Shown: positions 1-4,652 of the stretch, one piece after another
Position numbering within the stretch: position 1 is the stretch's first letter
Layout: the number at the start of each line of letters is the position of its first letter
NCBI GenBank assembly: GCA_019308525.1
Contig: JAFDIC010000272.1
Span: forward strand, 1 to 5,695
Source of the DNA: Deltaproteobacteria bacterium
GTDB lineage: Bacteria > Desulfobacterota > DSM-4660 > Desulfatiglandales > HGW-15
Reading direction: 5' to 3'
Length of the DNA: 5,695 nucleotides
Translations under genes and position numbers: made by a program
The notes under the pieces: model-generated
What the model was told of the DNA's origin: nothing
The model's input: only the letters and a program-made list of their open reading frames with translations
Databases searched by the model: none

Positions 1-1
1 C

Positions 2-130
2 AGGGAGATGGAGGCGATGAAATTCAACCTTGTGGAGCCCGCCCTAAGGGTTCAGTATGTCCCCGACAGGGAAGACCTCGACGGGTGTAGAGAACTCGCC
101 AAGAATGTAGCCGCTTTACTCCCGGCCTAG
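2..130 (+). CDS. 3' end of an unidentified gene, possibly a PLP-dependent aminotransferase (partial)
   Basis: The frame is open from the window edge to a TAG at 128-130 and encodes the last 42 residues of a protein that begins outside the window. The tail contains the stretch ALRVQYVPDREDLDGC followed by an amphipathic helix ending in AALLPA. A beta strand of the form LR(V/I)xYVP, then an acidic turn and a final helix, resembles the C-terminal end of class I/II PLP-dependent aminotransferases. The conserved lysine and most of the fold are outside the window, so this family call is only a guess. Codon choice (AGG, GAG, CTC) matches the downstream genes, supporting real coding sequence. The ferredoxin gene starts 50 bp downstream on the same strand, so the two may be co-transcribed. 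Confidence 0.5.
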   Translation, partial: REMEAMKFNLVEPALRVQYVPDREDLDGCRELAKNVAALLPA

Positions 131-180
131 GCATATGAAGGAGGCTGCCACAGGGCGTTCTCAGGCACAAGAGAAACAAA

Positions 181-423
181 ATGACCCGGGCAAGACATGC
201 CGCCGGGAAGGGAAATGTCCGCTGGGAGAAGAGGATCCCCGTCATTGATCTGAGCAGGTGTAATGACTGCCAGTCCTGTATTGAATTATGCCCGGAGGTA
301 TTCAAGAAAAACCAGGAGACAGGGGCCATAGAGGTGGTTGACCTCTCAGAATACCCTGAGGATGATGTGGATAGGGCCGTCACCATCTGCCCTGAGGATT
401 GTATTTCCTGGGAGGAGGCTTAG
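181..423 (+). CDS. Monocluster [4Fe-4S] ferredoxin, 80 aa
   Basis: This is a small soluble electron carrier. Cysteines C27, C30 and C33 (C-x2-C-x2-C), with C70 followed by proline as the distal ligand, are the pattern of single-cluster [4Fe-4S] ferredoxins such as those of Desulfovibrio. C37, in the same CP context as the fourth cysteine of a dicluster motif, and C74 are two further cysteines. The second full CxxCxxC motif of 2[4Fe-4S] ferredoxins is absent. In D. gigas-type ferredoxins the equivalent of C37 can form a disulfide, but whether C37 and C74 do so here is unknown. Residues 1-17 are a basic extension before the usual beginning of the fold (about IPVIDLSRC). ATG181 is chosen because no other ATG, GTG or TTG is in frame between the upstream stop at 136 and the core. 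Its ribosome binding site is weak (AGAG, about 170-173). The redox partner is unknown; the gene may belong with the upstream partial gene rather than the downstream operon. Confidence 0.9.
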   Translation: MTRARHAAGKGNVRWEKRIPVIDLSRCNDCQSCIELCPEVFKKNQETGAIEVVDLSEYPEDDVDRAVTICPEDCISWEEA

Positions 424-481
424 TTCCCATTTGCTGCCAGATGGCTCACGCTTAGGCTGTTGCCCGGCTTATTCCATCCGC

Positions 482-508
482 TGCATCCTAGGATGCATAC
501 TTATTTTT
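482..508 (+). terminator. Possible intrinsic terminator after the ferredoxin gene, built on a 16-bp palindrome
   Basis: Positions 482-497 are a perfect palindrome (TGCATCCTAGGATGCA). Folded in RNA it gives a 6-bp stem with a CTAG loop, followed by a T-rich run at 498-508 (TACTTATTTTT). It lies 58 bp after the ferredoxin stop. The stem is short and only moderately GC-rich, and the T-run is interrupted, so it would be a weak terminator. A protein-binding palindrome is the alternative reading. Confidence 0.4.
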
Positions 509-509
509 C

Positions 510-535
510 CTGTAGGAGCGACTTTCAGTCGCGAG
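510..535 (+). repeat. REP-like hairpin element (TGTAGGAGCG family)
   Basis: The element opens with TGTAGGAGCG and carries a perfect 6-bp stem, GCGACT (518-523) and AGTCGC (527-532), around a TTC loop, ending in GCGA. The head sequence plus short GC-rich hairpin is the architecture of REP elements mobilised by RAYT (TnpA_REP) transposases, well known in Pseudomonas and Xanthomonas-type genomes. Only one complete copy is present here and no RAYT gene is in the window. Membership in a repeated family is inferred from resemblance. Confidence 0.55.
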
Positions 536-560
536 AGACTCATCGAATAGTCGGTGCGAC
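528..560 (+). repeat. Nested inverted repeat overlapping the REP-like hairpin
   Basis: GTCGC (528-532) pairs with GCGAC (556-560), and inside them GACT (537-540) pairs with AGTC (549-552) around an 8-base loop. The outer left arm is shared with the right arm of the REP-like hairpin, so the two foldings exclude each other. This may be a degraded second half of a paired REP unit. The stems are short and interrupted, so chance cannot be ruled out. Confidence 0.3.
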
Positions 561-719
561 AGGTAGATACTTTTTGACCGTAGTTACAAGGTGCTCCTTC
601 ATCGGGGACAGCACCCCAGGGACACTTCTCGGGGTATGGAAGATCGAGCGCCATGGTATTGGTACTCGCAAAGATGGTAGTCGATCACACTTCGAGCTAC
701 AGAACGTATCACTCGCCTT

Positions 720-744
720 GATAATGATCTTATCTAACGGATAA
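720..744. promoter_or_regulatory. Three alternating GATAA/TTATC arms at 10-bp spacing (possible operator)
   Basis: GATAA (720-724), TTATC (730-734) and GATAA (740-744) alternate in orientation, with exactly 5 bases between neighbours. This gives two overlapping 15-bp dyads whose arms repeat at one helical turn. Such phasing suits a dimeric or cooperative DNA-binding protein contacting one face of the helix. The same bases can also be read as a poor sigma-70 promoter: TTGATA at 718-723 and GATAAT at 740-745 with a 16-bp spacer. No regulator gene is in the window, so the binding protein is unknown. Confidence 0.35.
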
Positions 745-761
745 TTGTTGCGCATAATCCA

Positions 762-786
762 TGCTGCATGCAGCAAAAAAGCTGCA
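762..786. repeat. 14-bp palindrome overlapping a TGCAGC-A6-GCTGCA hairpin
   Basis: Positions 762-775 are a perfect palindrome (TGCTGCATGCAGCA). Its right part TGCAGC (769-774) also pairs with GCTGCA (781-786) across six adenines. Thus three GC-rich arms can form two alternative hairpins. On the - strand the second hairpin has a T6 loop rather than a T tail, so it does not look like a terminator in either direction. Function unknown; operator or RNA structure are both possible. Confidence 0.35.
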
Positions 787-861
787 CATAGCCAGTCTAA
801 AAGCTGAATAATTTCAAGCCATTATGTTTTTCCGCCCTAAACACGAAAGGTTAGACGAGTG

Positions 862-891
862 TTGACATAAATGCCGAGATATCAGTAGGAT
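862..891 (+). promoter_or_regulatory. Predicted sigma-70 promoter for the PPDK_N-led operon
   Basis: A perfect -35 hexamer TTGACA (862-867) is followed, after 18 bp, by a -10-like TAGGAT (886-891) that matches TATAAT at four of six positions including the key T-A and final T. Transcription would begin near 898, leaving an untranslated leader of about 180 bases to the preferred GTG start at 1078. It is the best-scoring promoter-like pair seen in this gap by eye. Confidence 0.5.
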
Positions 892-1077
892 ACGCAGTGG
901 GCCCTGGTGGTATCCTTCTTGCAATACTGGAACTAAACATGATGGTTGGGAGACAAGTCATAAGTGCGGGGAATGAAGCAGCCTCGTCTATGGACTGGCG
1001 CGGGGCAGTCATTCAGGCCACAGGGGGCCTCTAAGGACAGGGACAAGAAATACTCTCTGGCGAGAAAGGGGGCAGAA

Positions 1078-2112
1078 GTGGGCAAATTCATTCGATTCTT
1101 TGGTGAGATGAGGAGGAAAGACATCCAGGAGGCCGGCGGAAAGGCGGCCAACCTGGGTGAACTCACGCGAGGGGGGTTCAATGTCCCGCCCGGTTTCTGT
1201 GTCACCAGTGATGCCCTTTTTCATCACATCAAGGAGAATTCCCTGCAAAGGGAGATCTATGCAATAGTGAGATCCTTTGACTACGAGGACTTCGGGGGGA
1301 TGGAAGAAAGGACCGCCCGGATCAGGGCCCTCATCAGCAGGGCTCCAATTCCAGCAGATCTCCTGGATGAGATTAGGAAGGCCATATCGGAACTGAACAG
1401 GACCGATCCCGGGTTTGTAGCGGTTCGGTCTTCAGTGGCCGTACGAGACAGCTCAATCTCTTCTTTCCCCGGCATGATGGAGACCTACCATTATCTCATG
1501 GGAGAGGAAGAGATAGTGGAGCATATCAAGAAGTGTTGGGCTTCCCTCTGGACAAGCAGGGCCACCCTGAACCGCCACCACAAGAATATTGATCACAACC
1601 TCGGGCTGATCGCACCGATTGTTCAGAAGATGGTAGACTCCGAGGTCGCAGGGGTATTGTTTACCGCCAATCCCATTACGAGCGTCAGGGAAGAGATGGT
1701 GGTCGAGGCCAATTGGGGTCTTGGCGAATCAGTGGTCTCTGGGAAGTCTATGAATGATTTCTATGTAATAGAAAAGGAGCCACTCAGGCTGAAAGAGAGG
1801 CGGATCTCAAAAAAGACCCTGATGATATGCTTTGACGAGGAAAAGGGTCTGGGGAGAAGGGAAATGGCCGTCAGCCCGGACAGGATGGATGCCCCTACCC
1901 TGACCGAAGAACAGGTCCTGGAGCTTGGGGAAATTGGTATGAAGATCGAATCCCTGTTCGGGTATCCCCAGGACATCGAATGGGCCTACGAAGGAGGGGA
2001 TCTCCATATCCTACAGAGCAGAAATATCAGGACACTGGCGGAAGATAAGGGCCAGAAGCAAAGCCCGGGTAGAACGGAGCCTGGGCTTTTTTCAAAGCCA
2101 TCCAGAAAATAA
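1078..2112 (+). CDS. Stand-alone PEP/pyruvate-binding (PPDK_N) ATP-grasp domain protein, 344 aa
   Basis: The protein matches only the N-terminal nucleotide-binding domain of PEP synthase and pyruvate phosphate dikinase, which uses ATP to phosphorylate a catalytic histidine. Visible motifs are GGKAANLGEL (20-29), VRSS (116-119) leading to SSFPGMMETYHYL, GVLFTANPIT (192-201), ANWGLGESVVSG (211-222) and QDIEWAYEGGDLHILQSRNI (298-317). The phosphohistidine domain and C-terminal TIM barrel are absent. The E-D pair usual after the RSS motif of PEP synthases reads R-D here, and the usual RPI ending reads RNI. The size fits the separate ATP-binding subunit (B) of phenylphosphate synthase, which works with a histidine-bearing partner, but no partner is in the window. 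GTG1078 is preferred because homology starts at once (FIRFF) and AAAGGGGG (1065-1072) is a good ribosome binding site. The frame extends back to GTG964 and ATG973, but those 38 residues look non-conserved. The last 24 residues form a tail containing a terminator structure. Confidence 0.85.
   Translation: MGKFIRFFGEMRRKDIQEAGGKAANLGELTRGGFNVPPGFCVTSDALFHHIKENSLQREIYAIVRSFDYEDFGGMEERTARIRALISRAPIPADLLDEIRKAISELNRTDPGFVAVRSSVAVRDSSISSFPGMMETYHYLMGEEEIVEHIKKCWASLWTSRATLNRHHKNIDHNLGLIAPIVQKMVDSEVAGVLFTANPITSVREEMVVEANWGLGESVVSGKSMNDFYVIEKEPLRLKERRISKKTLMICFDEEKGLGRREMAVSPDRMDAPTLTEEQVLELGEIGMKIESLFGYPQDIEWAYEGGDLHILQSRNIRTLAEDKGQKQSPGRTEPGLFSKPSRK
2062..2092 (+). terminator. Intrinsic-terminator structure inside the 3' end of the PPDK_N gene
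   Basis: AGCCCGGG (2062-2069) pairs with CCTGGGCT (2080-2087), eight pairs with one G-T wobble, around a 10-base loop. The stem runs directly into six T residues (2087-2092). This is a textbook Rho-independent terminator in form, yet it lies upstream of the stop at 2110-2112 and 38 bp before the amidohydrolase start. A ribosome finishing the PPDK_N gene would cover and melt the hairpin, so termination could depend on translation. Confidence 0.7.
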
Positions 2113-2129
2113 AAGAAAGGGGAAAAGAC

Positions 2130-3158
2130 ATGGCACAAAGGACAGTAGATGCACACAACCACTGGTACCCCAAGGAGTATCTGGAATACCTGTGCAGCAG
2201 AGGTTCAGACCAGAATCCCAGGGGAGTCCATGACGGAGGGACGCACTACAGGATGTGGTATGAAGGGGTCTGCGTAGCCCACATAGACCGGGCAGGACAC
2301 TATGACCTCGAGGAAAGGATAAAGGACCTGGACGCAGGGGGACTCGATACCCAGTTGTTGAGCGTCACCATCCCCGGGCCGGAGACCCTTGAAAGGGATA
2401 AGGGGATTTACTGGGCAAAGAAGTGCAACGATGCACTCAAGAAGGCCACGGAAGATTATCCGGGGAGATTCTATTTCCTGGCATCCCTTCCCTACCAGAG
2501 TCCCGACGAGGCCTGCAAGGAACTTGAGAGGTGTCACGAAATGGGTTGTGTTGGTATCCAGATGTTTTCCAACTTCAATTTCGAACCCATTTTCCTGGAA
2601 AAATACCACGGAATCTACGAGCTTGCGGACAAGTGGGACCTGCCCATGCTTTTGCATCCGGCGGTTCCCATGACAAGGGACGTCATGGACAAGGTCAAGA
2701 TCCCCTATCAGCTCTGGGGCTATACGCTGGATACGAGCCTTGCGGTAATAAGCCTGATCTTCCAGGGCGTCATGGCAAAGTACCCCAACCTGAAGATCGT
2801 ACACGGGCACCTGGGTGGCATGGTCCCCTATTTTGTAAGGAGATTGCAGGACTCTTACAGGGGCTATGCAAAGGAATGGGGAATCGAACTGGAAGAATCC
2901 CCGGACGAGACCTACAGAAAGAGGGTCTACCCTGATACCACTTCCTTTTATCTGCCGGCCATGAAGTGTTGCCTGGAGTGGGTGGGGCCTGAGCACATGT
3001 GTATTGGAACTGATTATGCACACAGGGTCGGGGATCCGGAAGGGGCCATCAAGTCGGTGAAAGATCTGGGAGAGCAGGCCGGGCTGACCAAGGAGCAGGT
3101 GGACATGATCCTGGGTAAGAACCTGGAGGAGCTATTCAAGCTCCCACCCATGCCGTGA
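2130..3158 (+). CDS. ACMSD-family metal-dependent amidohydrolase (probable decarboxylase), 342 aa
   Basis: This is an amidohydrolase-superfamily TIM barrel of the amidohydrolase_2 / ACMSD group, whose members use one divalent metal for non-oxidative decarboxylation or hydrolysis. The metal set is visible: H9 and H11 in DAHNHWYP, H176 in LLHPAVP, H225 in IVHGHLGG and D295 in GTDYAH. These positions nearly coincide with H9, H11, H177, H228 and D294 of bacterial ACMSD, and the length is typical. The N-terminal H-x-H distinguishes it from E-x-H enzymes such as gamma-resorcylate and 5-carboxyvanillate decarboxylases, so the substrate need not be a resorcylate type. No signal peptide is seen, so it is presumably cytoplasmic. 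GAAAGGGG (2115-2122) is a good ribosome binding site for ATG2130. The gene lies 17 bp after the PPDK_N gene and 62 bp before the HAD gene. Family is near certain; the reaction (decarboxylation, reverse carboxylation or hydrolysis) is inferred. Confidence 0.9.
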   Translation: MAQRTVDAHNHWYPKEYLEYLCSRGSDQNPRGVHDGGTHYRMWYEGVCVAHIDRAGHYDLEERIKDLDAGGLDTQLLSVTIPGPETLERDKGIYWAKKCNDALKKATEDYPGRFYFLASLPYQSPDEACKELERCHEMGCVGIQMFSNFNFEPIFLEKYHGIYELADKWDLPMLLHPAVPMTRDVMDKVKIPYQLWGYTLDTSLAVISLIFQGVMAKYPNLKIVHGHLGGMVPYFVRRLQDSYRGYAKEWGIELEESPDETYRKRVYPDTTSFYLPAMKCCLEWVGPEHMCIGTDYAHRVGDPEGAIKSVKDLGEQAGLTKEQVDMILGKNLEELFKLPPMP

Positions 3159-3220
3159 CGGTATCCACCCCCCGCAGCCGACCGGGAAATCCGGAACAGG
3201 ACAGAAGGGAGAGATCTCTT

Positions 3221-3958
3221 ATGGTGCTTGAGGTAAAGTGGTGCGGCTTTGACTACGGCCAGTGCATAATGGAGCCCGGCGGCCTTAGGAACCCCAGGCT
3301 GTTCGGGGACCTTTGCAAGACCCTGGGGAAACCGGAGTTGATTCCCGAGAAGATCAGAAAATACAGGATACTAAAGGAAAAATATGGTAGCTTCAGCCTG
3401 ATCAAGGAAGGCCACAGGGATGAAATTTACAGTTACGTGCTGGACGATGATCCGGAGGCCATAGAGCTTTTCGGGCAGCTTGAGCAGGACCTCCTGGACA
3501 TGGGAGAGGGGTTGATCAATGCACTGGAGTACCTTAAAGGAGAGGGTATCGAGCTCCAGGTGGTATCTGAGATGAAAAAGACCCTTGGGCCCGTTGGCAC
3601 GGATATCGTTTCCCGGTTCCTGAAGCGGCGGGGGCTGGTGAAGTACTTCAAGGAACTGGTCACGCCGCAAGGTAAGATCAACCTGGAGGAAAACACGGTT
3701 GATTCGAGGTATCAGGGCTCTACCAAGAAGGAGGGGACCCTGTATGATATCCTTGCACAGGAGCTGAGGGAGCGGGGGATCGAGCCGGGAGAGGCGGTCA
3801 TGGTGGGTGACAAGCCCGAGACCGACATTGATCCCGCCCACGACAGGGGGTTCAAGACAATACAGTACAAGGGCTTCATTGATTACGGTGATTCCAAGGC
3901 CGACGTGGTTATTCATTCCTTTGAAGAGCTCAAAGGGATACTGAAGAGGAAGGAGTAG
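3221..3958 (+). CDS. HAD-superfamily hydrolase-like protein with atypical motif I, 245 aa
   Basis: The order of HAD motifs is recognisable. Motif I has D11 in GFDYGQC. Motif II is S116 after a hydrophobic strand (LQVVSEM). Motif III is probably K169 or K170, and motif IV is VMVGDKPETDIDPA (D197, D202), followed by the usual GFKTIQY. A helical cap of about 90 residues lies between motifs I and II. The second aspartate of the DxD pair, general acid/base in HAD phosphatases, is replaced by G13, so ordinary phosphatase chemistry is doubtful. Phosphonatase also lacks this aspartate, and phenylphosphate carboxylase has a HAD-family subunit, so a non-phosphatase or structural role is possible. ATG3221 is chosen because AAGGGAGAG (3205-3213) precedes it suitably and the strand before motif I begins there. 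A GTG at 3155 overlapping the upstream TGA is in frame but would add 22 residues rich in R, P and S. The next gene starts 5 bp later, implying coupling. Confidence 0.8.
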   Translation: MVLEVKWCGFDYGQCIMEPGGLRNPRLFGDLCKTLGKPELIPEKIRKYRILKEKYGSFSLIKEGHRDEIYSYVLDDDPEAIELFGQLEQDLLDMGEGLINALEYLKGEGIELQVVSEMKKTLGPVGTDIVSRFLKRRGLVKYFKELVTPQGKINLEENTVDSRYQGSTKKEGTLYDILAQELRERGIEPGEAVMVGDKPETDIDPAHDRGFKTIQYKGFIDYGDSKADVVIHSFEELKGILKRKE

Positions 3959-3963
3959 GTACC

Positions 3964-4596
3964 ATGCCTGGACCCAGACCCAAGAATGTGACCGTGGAGT
4001 TTGAGGATGGCTCAAGGGTCACCGTCCCTTTTGATGAGTTGCCCCTTCAGCTCCAGCAGGAAATCACGAGACAGCCCTTTGCAAGCAAACCAAGCACGAA
4101 CCCCGGAGAGGAGAGGTTCCTCATTCTCGAATGGGATGACGGGTGGAAGGAGGTCTTTGAGGTGAATCCTGCCTGCACGGGTATCAACCGTTACTACGTG
4201 ATAAGCCGTCCTGAAGACGTGGGCCGCCTTTCCTTGAACAAGGAGGACGGTTACCCGGAGCTCATAGAAATCATAAGGAATCCCCTGAACATAAAGAGGA
4301 TCACCTTTTCGGAGACATTCAGGCTTGAAAAGGATCGCTCCACAAGGGAAGGCAAGAAGGTGGATCATTTTTTCAAGCTCTCAAGGGAAGGTGATTCTCT
4401 TTCGAGGCTCATGGATGATTTCAAGAAATCCCTCGCAGATGAAGGTGTTGATCCCGATGATTTGACCACCGATGATCAAGCCCGAAGAAAAGATCTCTAC
4501 GAAAAGATCAGGAGAAGGATGGGGATCAGGGCCGGCTTCAGACAGCAGGACGTGTATGATTTCCTGACGTACCTGGCCATGTTGGCCCGGCAATAA
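3964..4596 (+). CDS. Unrecognised 210-aa protein, conserved-looking, operon member
   Basis: I do not recognise this family. The N-terminal half (about 7-80) is rich in predicted beta strands, with VEFEDGSRVTVPFDELP and RFLILEWDDGWKEVFEVN, and ends in a single cysteine (C71) near GINRYYVISRP. The middle (about 84-125) has an ELIEIIRNPLNIKRITF segment. The C-terminal third is charged and helical (DFKKSLADEG, DLYEKIRRRMG), finishing with an aromatic helix QDVYDFLTYLAMLARQ. There is no signal peptide, membrane segment, cysteine cluster or nucleotide-binding motif. It starts 5 bp after the HAD stop, its ribosome binding site AAGGAG (3950-3955) lies in the end of that gene, and codon use matches its neighbours, so it is very likely real and translationally coupled. 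It could be an accessory or small subunit for the HAD protein or the amidohydrolase; that is only context. Confidence 0.8.
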   Translation: MPGPRPKNVTVEFEDGSRVTVPFDELPLQLQQEITRQPFASKPSTNPGEERFLILEWDDGWKEVFEVNPACTGINRYYVISRPEDVGRLSLNKEDGYPELIEIIRNPLNIKRITFSETFRLEKDRSTREGKKVDHFFKLSREGDSLSRLMDDFKKSLADEGVDPDDLTTDDQARRKDLYEKIRRRMGIRAGFRQQDVYDFLTYLAMLARQ

Positions 4597-4652
4597 CCGC
4601 AAAGAGATGGTCGGGAGGATCTCCTGATTCAGGTCTTGGAAAGGAGCGGGCA

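Larger units (their letters stand above)
424..1077. other. Long intergenic region without a convincing gene
   Basis: About 650 bases separate the ferredoxin stop from the preferred start of the next gene. The open frames here are short, mutually overlapping on both strands, and show no recognisable domain or consistent codon use. The middle (about 690-890) is visibly richer in A and T than the flanking genes. It contains a 16-bp palindrome, a REP-like hairpin, two GGGACA words 14 bp apart (605-610 and 619-624), phased GATAA/TTATC arms, a 14-bp palindrome overlapping a hairpin, and a likely sigma-70 promoter; these are listed separately. No tRNA cloverleaf or known riboswitch was recognised by eye. 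Positions 964-1077 could be coding if the PPDK_N gene starts earlier than proposed. Confidence 0.7.

Noticed and set aside
135..248. 37-codon open frame beginning ATG135, overlapping the ferredoxin in another frame
   Set aside because: No ribosome binding site precedes ATG135, the peptide has no recognisable feature, and it is largely internal to the well-supported ferredoxin.
742..770. Resemblance of TTGCGCATAA to the XerC arm of a dif site
   Set aside because: The expected XerD arm is not found after the 6-bp centre, so only one half-site matches, which is easily due to chance.
460..776. Short overlapping open frames on both strands in the intergenic region
   Set aside because: They overlap one another and the REP-like and palindromic elements, have no clear ribosome binding sites and encode no recognisable motif.
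964..1077. Earlier starts (GTG964, ATG973) for the PPDK_N gene
   Set aside because: They add 38 residues with no resemblance to the family and lack well-placed ribosome binding sites. GTG1078 has AAAGGGGG just upstream and begins exactly where homology starts. The longer form cannot be fully excluded.
2205..3023. Long open frame of 272 codons on the - strand opposite the amidohydrolase gene
   Set aside because: The + strand encodes a full amidohydrolase with all metal ligands. The - strand translation shows no recognisable domain and is a by-product of codon bias in a GC-rich gene.
3155..3220. GTG3155 start for the HAD gene, overlapping the amidohydrolase stop as GTGA
   Set aside because: The added 22 residues are low-complexity and basic, whereas ATG3221 has a clear ribosome binding site and starts just before HAD motif I.
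3371..4015. Open frame of 214 codons on the - strand across the HAD gene and the start of the next gene
   Set aside because: It overlaps two genes with good ribosome binding sites and conserved HAD motifs, and has no domain of its own.
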